Source: UKL13-2 sp038206765 (GTDB lineage Bacteria > Pseudomonadota > Gammaproteobacteria > Burkholderiales > Usitatibacteraceae). Taken from it: a DNA stretch of 64,000 nt. The notes beneath the pieces were generated by a model. The model worked only from the letters and a program-made list of their open reading frames with translations. It was not told the DNA's origin and ran no database searches. The DNA is taken from the NCBI GenBank assembly GCA_038206765.1, contig JBBRAM010000018.1, positions 1 to 64,000 on the forward strand, written 5' to 3'. Positions 16,242 through 25,923 of the stretch are shown piece by piece. A program made the translations under genes and the position numbers. Each line of letters opens with the position of its first letter. Within the stretch, counting starts at the first letter, position 1.

Positions 16242-17156
16242 CTAGCTGTTGATTTTGCCCAGCAGTAAGTATTCCATCAACGCTTTTTGTACGTGCAAGC
16301 GATTTTCCGCTTCGTCCCACACCACGCTTTGCGCGCCTTCAAGCACCTCAGCTGACACTTCCTCGCCGCGATGCGCGGGCAGGCAGTGCATGAAAAGCGC
16401 ATCTTTGGCGGCGACGGCCATCATATCTGCGTCGACCATAAAGTCTGCAAACGCTTTTTTGCGGGCCTCGGTCTCGGCTTCAAAGCCCATGCTTGTCCAT
16501 ACGTCCGTCGTGACCAAGTGCGCACCCTTTGCAGCTTGCATGGGGTCTGTGAAGGTTTCAAGAAAACCGAGGTCTAGCGCTTCCCCAAGCTGGGATTTCA
16601 TCTCATAACCCGCCGGTGTGGCCACGTTCAATTTAAAGCCAAAAATACGCGCCGCTTGCAGCCAAGTGTAAGACATATTATTTGCATCCCCAATCCAGGC
16701 GATCGTTTTGCCCGCAATGCCGCCACGAAATTCAATGAACGTAAAAATATCGGCCAGCACCTGGCAAGGATGATACTCATTGGTTAAACCATTGATGACA
16801 GGCACGCGGGAGTTCGCCGCGAACCGCTCCAAAATAGTTTGATCGAAGGTGCGAATCATGACGATATCGACCATCCGCGAAATCACCCGAGCGACATCCT
16901 CAATCGGTTCGCCCCGTCCCAATTGGCTGTCAGAGGTATTGAGCACAATCGAGGCGCCGCCGAGCTGAAACATGCCCGCCTCGAACGATACGCGGGTGCG
17001 GGTGGAGCTTTTTTCAAATACCATCGCCAACATGCGATCTGTCAGTGGCTGATAGGGAATGTAGGTTTTAAATCGCTGTTTGAGAATCTTGGTGCGCTCA
17101 ATGATGTGGGTAAATTCATCAAGCGTGAAATCGGTAAATTGTAGAAAATGTTTCAT
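16242..17156 (-). CDS. argF: Ornithine carbamoyltransferase
   Basis: Makes citrulline from ornithine and carbamoyl phosphate. The carbamoyl-phosphate loop STRTR is at 51-55, the ornithine-side residues in HPCQVLADI, and FMHCLPAHRGEEV near the C-terminus carries the conserved catalytic Cys. At 304 residues the length is normal for an anabolic enzyme. It lies 42 bases after argD in the same direction, so the two are likely one transcript. Confidence 0.97.
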   Translation of the reverse strand: MKHFLQFTDFTLDEFTHIIERTKILKQRFKTYIPYQPLTDRMLAMVFEKSSTRTRVSFEAGMFQLGGASIVLNTSDSQLGRGEPIEDVARVISRMVDIVMIRTFDQTILERFAANSRVPVINGLTNEYHPCQVLADIFTFIEFRGGIAGKTIAWIGDANNMSYTWLQAARIFGFKLNVATPAGYEMKSQLGEALDLGFLETFTDPMQAAKGAHLVTTDVWTSMGFEAETEARKKAFADFMVDADMMAVAAKDALFMHCLPAHRGEEVSAEVLEGAQSVVWDEAENRLHVQKALMEYLLLGKINS

Positions 17157-17198
17157 GACTTTATCTTTGTGTCGTTAGACGGCGGCTTGCTGTTCGGC

Positions 17199-18395
17199 CT
17201 ATTGTGCGCTATGTGGTGGTGCAGCCAAAAATATTTTGATCGCGTTTGAAACACGCGCCACCAGCTCTCGCGCTTCGGCTTCGTTGATGATGAGTGGCGG
17301 CAACAGGCGCAAAACATTTTCATGTGTGCAGTTGATGAAAACGCCCTGATCAAGCGCAATCTTTACTACCTCAGCGCAGGGTTGATCCAGCTCTATACCG
17401 AGCATCAAACCCATGCCGCGAATTTCCTTTATTTTCTGCACGCCTTTGAGAGCGATTGCAAATTCAGTCTTGATCAATGCCCCCATTTTCGCGGCGTTAT
17501 CCAGCAAATTCTCGTCCGTCATCACATCAAGTGTTGTCAGCGCAGCCACTGACACCAGCGGCCCCGCGCCAAACGTTGTGCCGTGGTTGCCTGGCTTAAA
17601 CACATTTGCCGCTACCCCGTGGGCCAAGCAGGCGCCAATCGGTAGCCCTGACCCCAAGCCCTTCGCGAGTGGCATCACATCCGGGACAATGCCCGCCCAT
17701 TGGTGCGCGAACCACTTGCCGGTGCGGCCAATGCCGGACTGCACTTCATCGATCATCATGAACCATTGTTTTTCGGTGCAAAGCTGGCGCAACTCGCGCA
17801 AATAATCGGTGCGGGCTTCATAGATGCCGCCCTCGCCTTGCAACACTTCTGTGAGCACCGCGACGATATCCGTGTTGTGTTCGGCAATCGCGCGAATCGC
17901 CGCGATGTCGTTGTAGGCCACACGGATAAAACCTGTCACCAGCGGCTCAAACCCGGCCTGCGCCTTACGCGAGCCGGACGCTGCTAAGGTTGCCAACGTG
18001 CGGCCGTGCCACGCCCGTTCCATGACAATGATTTGCGGGTTGGTGATGCCGCGTTGATGGCCATAGAGGCGTGCAATTTTGATTGCACATTCATTGGCTT
18101 CTGAGCCTGAATTGCCGAAAAAAACATTGTCCATATTAGCCAATTCGCAAACGCGATCCGCCAGCGCGGCTTGCTCGGGAATGTTCACCAAGTTTGAGGC
18201 ATGAATAATCTTGCCCGCTTGCGATGAAATCGCTTGCACAAGCCTCGGGTGCGCGTGGCCAAGGCCATTGACCGCAATACCGGCCAGCCCGTCCAAAATT
18301 TTTCGGCCATCGGTGGTGTAGAGCCACGCGCCTTCACCATGCGTGAACGCAACGTTTTGCGGGCTAAAGGTATTCATTTGGTGCTTGGATAACAT
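17199..18395 (-). CDS. argD: Acetylornithine aminotransferase
   Basis: PLP enzyme that makes N-acetylornithine in arginine synthesis; the family can also serve in lysine synthesis. Class III aminotransferase features are present: HGEGAWLYTTDGRK, FGNSGSEANECAIK, the Asp of MIDEVQSGIGRTG and the PLP Lys in PLAKGLGSGLPIG. Start codons are possible at 18437 (TTG), 18395 (ATG) and 18377 (ATG). The TTG lies close to a terminator for the upstream gene, and family alignment favours 18395 or 18377. The product is about 398 residues. It heads the argD-argF pair. Confidence 0.95.
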   Translation of the reverse strand: MLSKHQMNTFSPQNVAFTHGEGAWLYTTDGRKILDGLAGIAVNGLGHAHPRLVQAISSQAGKIIHASNLVNIPEQAALADRVCELANMDNVFFGNSGSEANECAIKIARLYGHQRGITNPQIIVMERAWHGRTLATLAASGSRKAQAGFEPLVTGFIRVAYNDIAAIRAIAEHNTDIVAVLTEVLQGEGGIYEARTDYLRELRQLCTEKQWFMMIDEVQSGIGRTGKWFAHQWAGIVPDVMPLAKGLGSGLPIGACLAHGVAANVFKPGNHGTTFGAGPLVSVAALTTLDVMTDENLLDNAAKMGALIKTEFAIALKGVQKIKEIRGMGLMLGIELDQPCAEVVKIALDQGVFINCTHENVLRLLPPLIINEAEARELVARVSNAIKIFLAAPPHSAQ

Positions 18396-18446
18396 GGCGA
18401 ACTCGCAGCAACATAATTTGGTTTGAAATAACAACAAAAACCCAGT

Positions 18447-18476
18447 AAAAAAAGCGGCTCAACAAGCCGCGTTTTT
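18447..18476 (-). terminator. Intrinsic terminator of the dolP-like gene
   Basis: GCGGCT at 18454-18459 pairs with AGCCGC at 18465-18470 around a 5-base loop. On the minus strand the stem is followed by seven T residues, a textbook intrinsic terminator. It lies about 115 bases past the dolP-like stop and just upstream of argD. A shorter T-run on the plus side makes it weakly bidirectional. Confidence 0.85.
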
Positions 18477-18590
18477 GGTTTCGCTGATATGCTTTTTTAG
18501 CGCCAACAATATGTTGGAATGTTGATACTAGGGCAAAGTTAAATGCGCGGCAAGCGCAACATTTGGAACCGGCCACTCATTTCGCGGGAC

Positions 18591-19169
18591 TTATCGCTTG
18601 GGAACTTGCGAAATATATTCAAAGACCTTGATGACGCGCGTTACACCGCTCGTGGTGCGTGCAATTTCGGCAGCCGCATCACCTTCTTCCTTGCTAACGA
18701 TGCCCATCAAATACACTACGCTATTCTCAGTCACTACTTTCACATGGTTGGGTGAAACCTTGCCATTGTTGAGAAGCCGCGCTTTGACATTAGTAGTGAC
18801 GATTGCGTCGCTGCTCCGTGATGCGTACGAGGTGTTGCCGCTCACCGCGATTTCGTTGGTCACTGTCTTCACGCTGGGAATGGCGCGAATCGTTTCGGCG
18901 ACCGCTCGTTTCGCATCTTCCGATGACGCTTCGCCGGTAATGAGCACGGATAAGTTATAGCTAGTGACGTTGACGTGAACATCGCCATGCTTATCGATGA
19001 GCCGCGCCCGCGCTTTCCATTCAATATTTTCATCTTCAATATACATCCCCGTTGAGCGACGATCATCGAGCGCCAACGCCGTAGCGCCAATGCCAACCGC
19101 CGCGAGTGGGAAGCAGCCTTGCAGGAGAACAGCCGAGGCGGCGAGGAGCAAAATAGGGATGAAACGCAT
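18591..19169 (-). CDS. dolP: Outer-membrane lipoprotein with two BON domains (DolP-like)
   Basis: A 192-residue lipoprotein. The signal peptide ends in a Leu-Leu-Gln-Gly-Cys lipobox at about 15-19. Two BON domains follow (about 45-115 and 120-190), the phospholipid-binding fold of DolP/OsmY-type proteins that help outer-membrane integrity. GGAGAT nine bases upstream fixes the ATG. Position supports the name: in E. coli dolP lies in the same lpoA-yraN neighbourhood opposite rsmI. Here diaA, which lies between yraN and dolP there, is absent. An intrinsic terminator follows. Confidence 0.9.
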   Translation of the reverse strand: MRFIPILLLAASAVLLQGCFPLAAVGIGATALALDDRRSTGMYIEDENIEWKARARLIDKHGDVHVNVTSYNLSVLITGEASSEDAKRAVAETIRAIPSVKTVTNEIAVSGNTSYASRSSDAIVTTNVKARLLNNGKVSPNHVKVVTENSVVYLMGIVSKEEGDAAAEIARTTSGVTRVIKVFEYISQVPKR

Positions 19170-19297
19170 AGGTGATCTCCAAAAAGACAGAATAATTTAA
19201 GCCTGAGTCCGATACTGTACGCTAGGTGGCGGTGTTCCCATTAAATGCACGAAAGTGGATGAAAATAGTATGAAAAGTGCATGAGATCTATCAGCTG

Positions 19298-19717
19298 TTA
19301 AGCTGAAAACGCATCTCGAATCCATTCGATCCGCTCACCCGATAAATCGTTCAACAACACCGCATCAAAACGGCATGGCGGCATCTCACGTACGCCGCTT
19401 AGATAATGTTGGGCGGCGGCAATGACGCGTTTTTGCTTGTGCGAGCCGATACTCGCTGCGGCGCCCCCAAAATCGCTGTTTTTTCGCAACCGAACCTCAA
19501 CAAAGACCAAGGTTTTTTCAGCCTCATGCCGTCCAAATTGACGCTTTGGTGCTTCCTGCAAAATCAAATCGATTTCACCAAAGCGGCAACTATAATTGCG
19601 TTCTACACAGCTTAGGCCGTGCTTCAATAAATACCGCTCAGCGATGCGCTCTGCTTCATCGCCAGTTTGTTTTTTGGTGCTAATTTTCTCAATCAGCCGG
19701 GCGAAAATGGGGGCCAT
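19298..19717 (-). CDS. yraN: UPF0102 / YraN family protein
   Basis: A 139-residue protein of the YraN family, with an endonuclease-like fold but no settled function. The pattern TGDEAERIAERYL, RFGEIDLI and VFVEVRLR gives the E-x-D...E-x-x restriction-nuclease-like core; the last position, often Lys, is Arg here. Its ATG overlaps the lpoA stop by one base, so it is probably co-translated. Confidence 0.93.
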   Translation of the reverse strand: MAPIFARLIEKISTKKQTGDEAERIAERYLLKHGLSCVERNYSCRFGEIDLILQEAPKRQFGRHEAEKTLVFVEVRLRKNSDFGGAAASIGSHKQKRVIAAAQHYLSGVREMPPCRFDAVLLNDLSGERIEWIRDAFSA

Positions 19718-21075
19718 TATTCGCTAGGTTTGCCTAAAACTGAATCCGATGGCCTAAACAATTGCGGCAGACCGTCGCGCATTTCTACTGCGGTGAGCGT
19801 ACGAATAAACTGTGCACCGTCAAGCGTTAATTTTCCGGTCACGCCGTCAAGCGACGCGATGTTTTTGGGCTTGTCCGCTTTCAAAATTACTTGCATCAAC
19901 CGCCATGCATCGATGCCCAGCGCGTAGAGTCGCTCGGTATCCACCGATAACGGCGCGTGCGGCTTTGCATAGGCCATCACGGCGGGATGATCTTTTTCCA
20001 CAAACCACGGCATTTCTAAAAACCGCACGCTATCCAAATCTAAATTTTCCACCGCGCCGGCCCGCGCATCAAGCGTGTGCGAAGTCGCAAACACGGGCAT
20101 GCCAACTGGAACAAACGGTCGCGCCATTCGCGCGGCTTTCGCGTCGGCAGCGATAAAAACTACATCCGCCTGTGATTTTTCCTTCGTTTTGTCTAGCGCT
20201 TTTTGAAGCCTATTCGATTCGGCAATATCGCCTGTAAAGGTGATGCGATCCACTACTGCGCCGCCGAGGCGAATCCATTCTTTTTCAAAACTATCCTGAA
20301 TGCGCTTTGTCAATGTTGTGTTGGTTGATAGCATCGCCGCATTGCGAAAACCCGACTGCGCCGCCTCGCGTGCCACATTGCGGGCCTCGGCATCTAGGCT
20401 CAACGAGACATAGAAAAAGCGATCCGGTAAATCCGTCTCGGTTGGCGCATTCAAGGCCAGCGTGGGCAAATAGCCAGCTTCTTTCACCATCAAATTAGTA
20501 CCATCGCGCGTCACGCCGCCAATCACGGCAATCGCGCCCTCCTGCACCGCTTTGCGATATTGTGACCCAAGTGACGCCGCCTCGTCATCGCGGGGATAAA
20601 TGCGGTACGGCGTGGCATCTTTGCCATCAACGGTGGCGGCAGCAATAAAGCCTTGTTTGATGGCCTCCGCGACATTGCCGAACACTTTGGAATTGAGCGG
20701 TAGAATCAGGGCAATATGGGCAGCAGCGGGAGCGGGGGTAGAGGTAGTGGATACGGACGAAGGGATCGCTGATTTATCAGCGCTGTTTTCGGCTGATTTT
20801 CCGCCCGGCGCGGCCAATTTTTTCGGCGTATTTTTTTCAGAAGGCTTCGGGTCGGGCTGATCCGGCACATTGATTAGGGTGCTCGCTGGCGGCGCAGCTG
20901 CGTTTGGGTTAGTGTTTAGATTGGTGGAGGCTATTGGCTTATCTTGCGCCGCTCCCGCGCCTGCTGACAGCACCGAGAGGCAAATCAAAACACCGGTTAA
21001 CAACGAAGCCGTCGTCTTCGGCATCAAAACAAGCATCGTCGACAACACAGATTTAAAAGAAGGATTCAGCCGCAT
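19717..21075 (-). CDS. lpoA: Penicillin-binding protein activator, LpoA family
   Basis: A 452-residue exported protein whose C-terminal part has the periplasmic-binding-protein fold of LpoA, which in gammaproteobacteria stimulates PBP1A. HIALILPLNSKVFGNVAEAIKQGF, VIGGVTRDGTNLM, PTLALNAPTE and LYALGIDAWRLM are characteristic. A signal peptide spans about 18-43. No lipobox Cys is clear, so it may be soluble rather than a lipoprotein. A low-complexity Pro/Ala/Ser linker of about 75 residues follows. It lacks the long N-terminal TPR domain of E. coli LpoA. The true start may be Met14 or Met18. It is divergent from rsmI with 50 bases between. Confidence 0.9.
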   Translation of the reverse strand: MRLNPSFKSVLSTMLVLMPKTTASLLTGVLICLSVLSAGAGAAQDKPIASTNLNTNPNAAAPPASTLINVPDQPDPKPSEKNTPKKLAAPGGKSAENSADKSAIPSSVSTTSTPAPAAAHIALILPLNSKVFGNVAEAIKQGFIAAATVDGKDATPYRIYPRDDEAASLGSQYRKAVQEGAIAVIGGVTRDGTNLMVKEAGYLPTLALNAPTETDLPDRFFYVSLSLDAEARNVAREAAQSGFRNAAMLSTNTTLTKRIQDSFEKEWIRLGGAVVDRITFTGDIAESNRLQKALDKTKEKSQADVVFIAADAKAARMARPFVPVGMPVFATSHTLDARAGAVENLDLDSVRFLEMPWFVEKDHPAVMAYAKPHAPLSVDTERLYALGIDAWRLMQVILKADKPKNIASLDGVTGKLTLDGAQFIRTLTAVEMRDGLPQLFRPSDSVLGKPSE

Positions 21076-21125
21076 ACCAATAACTTCCCAAACATAACCG
21101 AACGAATCGACCAGATTGACTAAAA

Positions 21126-22016
21126 GTGACCGAAAAAATTATTAATGCATTATATGTCGTCGCAACCCCCATCGGGAATTTAGGTGACATCACGCAACGC
21201 GCACTTGACACGCTGCGTAACGTCAATGTTGTCGCGGCGGAGGACACACGCAACTCGAAGTCGCTGCTTGCGCACTACGGCATCGGCGCAAAATTGATTG
21301 CTGTACACGAACACAATGAGCGCAATGCCGCCGATGGGATCGTGAAATTATTATCGGACGGACAATCGGTCGCGCTCGTCACCGATGCGGGCACGCCTGC
21401 TGTGAGCGACCCTGGCGCACGTGTCGTCTCAGCGGTCCGTGAAGCCGGTTTTACGGTGGTGCCGATTCCCGGCGCCAGCGCATTGGTTGCCGCGATTTCC
21501 GCGAGTGGCGAAGGCGAACACGGATTTTTATTTCACGGATTTTTACCCGTTAAAGAAGGTGATCGCCGGCGCGCATTGGAATTGTTAAAACCATCGCCCT
21601 ATGCGATCGTGCTCTATGAATCACCGCACCGCATTGTTGAATCAGTTGCCACAATTGCTGCTGTAATTAATGACGAGCGAGAACTCATCGTTTGCCGTGA
21701 GCTCACGAAAAAATTCGAAACCATCAAGCGATTAAAGTTAAGCGAGGCAGTGGCGTGGCTGGAAAGTGATGCCAATAATCAACGCGGTGAGTTCGTTCTA
21801 ATACTATCAAACCCCAGCGTTGGCGAGGCGATTGAGGCAGAAATGGCTCAAACGCAAGCTCTGGAGAGGACCTTGCTTATTTTGCTGGAGGCGTTGCCTC
21901 TTAAACAAGCGGTAACGATCGCCGTGAAATTGACGGGGGAGAAGAAAAATCGGGTCTATGAGATGGCTTTAAAAATGCAAGACGGGATGGAGGAGGTTGG
22001 GGACTCATCGGGATAA
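21126..22016 (+). CDS. rsmI: 16S rRNA (cytidine-1402-2'-O)-methyltransferase RsmI
   Basis: Methylates the 2'-O of C1402 in the ribosomal decoding centre using S-adenosylmethionine. A tetrapyrrole-methylase fold is shown by LYVVATPIGNLGDIT, AAEDTRNSKSLL, VTDAGTPAVSDPG and VPIPGASALVAAIS. The start is GTG 21126, and 296 residues is normal. It is divergent from lpoA, the same arrangement as in enterobacteria. Confidence 0.97.
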   Translation: MTEKIINALYVVATPIGNLGDITQRALDTLRNVNVVAAEDTRNSKSLLAHYGIGAKLIAVHEHNERNAADGIVKLLSDGQSVALVTDAGTPAVSDPGARVVSAVREAGFTVVPIPGASALVAAISASGEGEHGFLFHGFLPVKEGDRRRALELLKPSPYAIVLYESPHRIVESVATIAAVINDERELIVCRELTKKFETIKRLKLSEAVAWLESDANNQRGEFVLILSNPSVGEAIEAEMAQTQALERTLLILLEALPLKQAVTIAVKLTGEKKNRVYEMALKMQDGMEEVGDSSG

Positions 22017-22094
22017 AAAATCCAATCGACAGTTGCTTCCTGCCTTCACTTCACAGAAACAGCGAGCTGATATTTTAGATTTGGAAATTGCGTG

Positions 22095-23351
22095 CTATCC
22101 CGATTGAATACCGGGAGTTTTGCTAAACATTTTAAGCCACAGAAAGGCGGCGATACCTGCTGTCAACGACGCCAACAAAATCGCCATCTTTGAACCATTT
22201 ATAGTTGCCACGCTCGATGCGAAAGCAAGATTCGCAATAAAAATCGACATCGTAAAACCAATGCCGCCAAGCATTCCGGCACCAACGATTTGCGGCCACC
22301 TAATATCGGCTGGGAGGCGGCAAAGCCCAGAAACAACTGCGACAAAACAAAACAGCACAACGCCTAACGGTTTGCCAACGATCAAGCCGGCCATGATGCC
22401 AACGCTGTTCGCACTGCTAAGGCTTTCAAACCAACCGGAACCCACAACAACACCAGTATTGGCGAGCGCAAAAATCGGCAGAATCACGAACGCGACAGGT
22501 TTGTGAAGAAAGTGCTCCAGTTTGTACGATGGCGATTTCGCATCATCGTCTTTTGGTAAAAATGGAATCGCGAACGCCAGCAGGACGCCGGCGATCGTCG
22601 CGTGGATGCCCGACTTCAACATAAAGAACCACATTAATGCGCCGCCGATTAGATACGGGATAAGCGACATCACGCGAAACGCACGGTTTAGCATCAATAA
22701 CAACGCCCACACAGCGAATGCGCTTGCCAGATAGCCAATTGATAGCTTTGCGCTATAAAAAACGGCGATGATCACAATCGCCCCCAAATCATCGATGACC
22801 GCATAGGCGACAGCAAATATTTTTAGTGATGCGGGAATTCGGTTCCCCAATAACGCCAGCACGCCAATTGCGAACGCAATATCGGTTGCCATCGGTATGC
22901 CAAAGCCGGCTTGGGTTGGCGTCCCGATGTTGAGGCTGAGGTGAATCAAGGCGGGTGCCAACATGCCGCCGATCGCCGCAACGATCGGCAGAAGGGCGTT
23001 TTTGAAGTCGGATAATTCGCCGATGTACAGCTCGCGTTCCAGCTCTAAACCGATGAGCAAAAAGAAAATCGCCATGAGTGCGTCGTTAACCCAATGCTCG
23101 ATTGTTAGCGGGCCGAGATTGCTCTGCCAGAATCCCAAGTACGCTTCGCCTAGTGGCGAATTCGTGATGGCCAGCGATAAGGTGGTACAAAAAATGAGCA
23201 ATATGCCGCCGGACCGCTCGGAGTCGAAAAACTTTTTGAATGTTTTTGATAATACGTTTTCTGGTTTCACAAAATGTCCATGGCGCAATGCGGCAACGTA
23301 AAATGCAGCGTAAATTTCAGCACAAGATTCTCGCCAAGATTTGCTGTCCAC
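22095..23351 (-). CDS. nhaA: Na+/H+ antiporter NhaA
   Basis: Inner-membrane antiporter that expels sodium in exchange for protons at alkaline pH or high salt. About 12 membrane segments are visible. GIPMATDIAFAIGVLALLGNR and AYAVIDDLGAIVIIAVFY contain the paired Asp residues of the ion site. GGIGFTMSIFIANLAF is the conserved late segment. The N-terminus has about 25 extra residues if the GTG at 23351 is used; a GTG within HFVKPENV about 27 codons on is equally possible. Confidence 0.95.
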   Translation of the reverse strand: MDSKSWRESCAEIYAAFYVAALRHGHFVKPENVLSKTFKKFFDSERSGGILLIFCTTLSLAITNSPLGEAYLGFWQSNLGPLTIEHWVNDALMAIFFLLIGLELERELYIGELSDFKNALLPIVAAIGGMLAPALIHLSLNIGTPTQAGFGIPMATDIAFAIGVLALLGNRIPASLKIFAVAYAVIDDLGAIVIIAVFYSAKLSIGYLASAFAVWALLLMLNRAFRVMSLIPYLIGGALMWFFMLKSGIHATIAGVLLAFAIPFLPKDDDAKSPSYKLEHFLHKPVAFVILPIFALANTGVVVGSGWFESLSSANSVGIMAGLIVGKPLGVVLFCFVAVVSGLCRLPADIRWPQIVGAGMLGGIGFTMSIFIANLAFASSVATINGSKMAILLASLTAGIAAFLWLKMFSKTPGIQSG

Positions 23352-23400
23352 AACCCGGCGATAACTTTACCACGCACCAATCGCAACTTATAATGACAAT

Positions 23401-24432
23401 ATGACAAAGCTAACGATAACAACCCCAGACGATTGGCATCTTCACGTCCGCGATGGCGAGGCCATGAAGGCAGTTCTACCGCATACCATTCGCCAATTTC
23501 AGCGCGCGATTATCATGCCGAATTTGAAGCCACCAGTTCGGACAGTTGAGGAGGCGCAGACTTATCGAGAGCGGATTTTGGGCGCCCGCCCGCCGGGTTC
23601 ACAATTTGTACCGCTGATGACGCTGTACTTGACCGACAACACCCAGCCGCATGAAATTGTGAATGCTAGGCAATCGGGCTTCATCCACGCCGTGAAATAT
23701 TATCCAGCCGGTGCGACGACAAATTCCGATTCGGGCGTGACGAATATTCGCAAATGTGATGCGGTGTTCGAAGCCATGCAATCGGTCGGCATGCCGCTGT
23801 TGTTGCATGGTGAAGTGACAGACCGTGAGATCGATATTTTTGATCGGGAAAAAGTGTTTATTGAAAAGCATTTGATCCCGCTAACGCTGCGTTTCCCGAA
23901 ATTGAAAATCGTGTTGGAACACATTACAACGGCGAATGCAGTGAAGTTTGTTTCGGCCGCGAACGACAACGTCGCGGCAACAATTACTGCGCATCATTTG
24001 CTATTTAACCGCAACGATATTTTCAAGGGCGGGATTCGTCCGCATTACTATTGCCTGCCGGTGTTAAAGCGCGAGGAGCATCGCCAAGCATTGTTGAAAG
24101 CTGCGACCAGCGGCAACCCGAAGTTTTTTCTCGGCACCGACAGTGCGCCGCATGCGAAAGGGGATAAAGAATCATGCTGCGGCTTCGCCGGCTGTTACAC
24201 GGCGCTGCACGCGCTGGAGCTTTACGCGGAGGCATTTGATAGCGTGAATGCAATGGATAAGTTGGAGGGCTTTGCGAGTTTTTTCGGTGCGGATTTTTAT
24301 GGTTTGCCGCGCAACACCGGCACAATTACGTTAGAAAAAGCGGATTGGAAAATCCCGCAAACGTTTAAGTTTTTAGACACCACGCTCGTTCCGCTGCGTG
24401 CAGACGAGACGATTCATTGGAAGATGGTTTGA
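23401..24432 (+). CDS. pyrC: Dihydroorotase
   Basis: Zinc enzyme that closes carbamoyl-aspartate to dihydroorotate in pyrimidine synthesis. It is the type II form of 343 residues. PDDWHLHVRDG supplies the first two metal His (13 and 15). HAVKYYPAGATTNS carries the Lys expected to be carboxylated. LLLHGEVTD, VLEHITT and GTDSAPH bring the other metal ligands and the catalytic Asp. It is directly abutted by the DUF3025 gene (stop TGA immediately followed by GTG), so the two are probably one transcript. Confidence 0.97.
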   Translation: MTKLTITTPDDWHLHVRDGEAMKAVLPHTIRQFQRAIIMPNLKPPVRTVEEAQTYRERILGARPPGSQFVPLMTLYLTDNTQPHEIVNARQSGFIHAVKYYPAGATTNSDSGVTNIRKCDAVFEAMQSVGMPLLLHGEVTDREIDIFDREKVFIEKHLIPLTLRFPKLKIVLEHITTANAVKFVSAANDNVAATITAHHLLFNRNDIFKGGIRPHYYCLPVLKREEHRQALLKAATSGNPKFFLGTDSAPHAKGDKESCCGFAGCYTALHALELYAEAFDSVNAMDKLEGFASFFGADFYGLPRNTGTITLEKADWKIPQTFKFLDTTLVPLRADETIHWKMV

Positions 24433-25266
24433 GTGGTAGAACCGCTTCAGTGGCTCGACGCAAAGCCTCAGTTTCAGGAAAACTGTTTTGATGCAGTGCG
24501 CGATGCGTTGCAACAGCTTGATCATGGAGCGTGGCCATCGCTTGAGGCGCTGAATCAAATTGTAAAACATCAACGGTTAAAGAATTTTCGCGGTCTGCCG
24601 CTGAAATTTATATCGCCAAATATTGATGTTTCAGCAACACAGCACTACGAAGCCTGCATCGCTGACACTGGCCAAATTGCCACCCGCGAAAATTGGCACG
24701 ATCTGTTTAACGCTTTGCAATGGTTGAGTTTTCCCCAAGCGAAAGCGACGATCAGCGAGATGCACGCGCGGCTCATTGCCGCGAATGATGGCGAGGTAAA
24801 GGCCCGTTCGATTCAACGTGATGTGCTCACGCTATTCGACGAGGGCGGCATCATTGTTGCCTCTGCCGACCCATCGCTCCTCGATTTGATTCGCAATTTT
24901 CAATGGCGCACGCTGTTTGTGGAACGCCGCGAAGATGTTAAAGCGCATATGCATTTTTATTTGGCCGGACATTCCGTGCTCGAAAAAATGCTCAATCCGT
25001 TTATCGGAATTACGGCAAAGGCATTGCTCATTGATACACGGCACACCGTGGACAGAAAAATCGATGCTCTCTCGAAGCCCGCGCAGATACTGGCGTTTGA
25101 CGGCATTGCCGCGGAATGGCTGATTAATACTGGCAATCTTTCAAGCACCCGGAATTTGCATCCGCTACCGATTCTCGGCATACCCGGGTGGGATGCAAGA
25201 AATGAATCGCCCAGCTTTTACGACGACACCCATTATTTTCGCAGCGGCAGGATGAACAGTCGCTAG
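24433..25266 (+). CDS. DUF3025 domain protein
   Basis: A 277-residue soluble protein of the DUF3025 family, known mainly from proteobacteria and without a proven activity. Recognisable blocks are YEACIADTGQIATRENWHDLFNALQWL, the FVERREDVKAHMHFYLAGHS region and GIPGWDARNESPSFYDD near the end. The start GTG sits next to the pyrC stop. Conserved His, Glu and Asp residues suggest an enzyme, but none can be assigned. Confidence 0.87.
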   Translation: MVEPLQWLDAKPQFQENCFDAVRDALQQLDHGAWPSLEALNQIVKHQRLKNFRGLPLKFISPNIDVSATQHYEACIADTGQIATRENWHDLFNALQWLSFPQAKATISEMHARLIAANDGEVKARSIQRDVLTLFDEGGIIVASADPSLLDLIRNFQWRTLFVERREDVKAHMHFYLAGHSVLEKMLNPFIGITAKALLIDTRHTVDRKIDALSKPAQILAFDGIAAEWLINTGNLSSTRNLHPLPILGIPGWDARNESPSFYDDTHYFRSGRMNSR

Positions 25267-25385
25267 ACGTTTTTTTGTTGCAAGTTTTCGCTTTCAATTG
25301 TCTGGCATATCGCCCGTGTTGACCATCGATTGAATGCCAATTGGCCCGACAAGAGCAGGGTTTCAATTCTGTTTGTAACCTCGCA

Positions 25386-25394
25386 TGCGATAAT
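25386..25394 (+). promoter_or_regulatory. Probable rnpB promoter, extended -10
   Basis: TGCGATAAT (25386-25394) fits an extended -10 element, with GATAAT matching five of six TATAAT positions. It lies six bases from the first base of the RNase P P1 helix region, the expected spacing for the start of the RNA. No good -35 hexamer is present at the usual distance. Confidence 0.5.
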
Positions 25395-25398
25395 AGCT

Positions 25399-25738
25399 GC
25401 GGAAGCTCACCAGACGGTCGCTGTGCATTTTATGTGCATAGAGGAAAGTCCGGACTCCATCGGGCAGGGTAGTGGGTAACGCCCATCCATCGAAAGGTGA
25501 GGATTAGAGCTACAGAGACGAGCCAGTTAAGTCTGGGTGAAACGAGCAATCTCTACCTGGAGCAATACCAAATAGGCAGGTGCTGACGTGGCCCACGGAG
25601 CCTGCGGGTAGGTAGCTAGAGGCGTGCAGTAATGTGCGTCCCAGAGGAATGACCGTCATAGCGTGAGGGCGAGTTTTGGGGCAACCTAAGGCGAGCATGA
25701 ATGCCGTAACAGAATCCGGCTTATCGGTGAGCTTCCGC
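25399..25738 (+). ncRNA. rnpB: RNase P RNA, bacterial type A
   Basis: The catalytic RNA that trims the 5' leader from pre-tRNA. The ends pair perfectly as helix P1: GCGGAAGCTCAC at 25399-25410 with GTGAGCTTCCGC at 25727-25738. Universal core blocks are present: GAGGAAAGTCCGGACTCC at about 25440-25457 and AGAATCCGGCTTATCGG near the 3' end, which form P4 and its surroundings. The length of about 340 bases is usual for the class. It is transcribed with the dcw strand and ends at a strong terminator 160 bases on. Confidence 0.95.
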
Positions 25739-25897
25739 TTATTCTGTGTAGTGAGGTCAAAACTGGCAATTTTGCGGCCGAACCTCTGAAATCACTTTAA
25801 GTTCAAATGCTAAATCCCTAATTACCAACAAAGTTTTCCACAGGCAAACTGCACAAACAAACACTGCTAAGTCCCTGAAGCAAAAGAAAAAAATCTC

Positions 25898-25923
25898 AAA
25901 ACCCGCTTGACTGCGGGTTTTTT
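25898..25923 (+). terminator. Intrinsic terminator of rnpB
   Basis: AAAACCCGC (25898-25906) and GCGGGTTTT form a 9-bp stem with a six-base loop TTGACT (25907-25912), followed by a T-run to 25923. It ends the rnpB transcript before mraZ. The loop doubles as the -35 hexamer of the next promoter. Confidence 0.88.

Noticed and set aside
15972..16320. Two overlapping open frames of 86-98 codons in the argF gap
   Set aside because: Both cross or lie near the dispersed hairpin repeat or the argF end, and neither has a ribosome site or protein-like composition.
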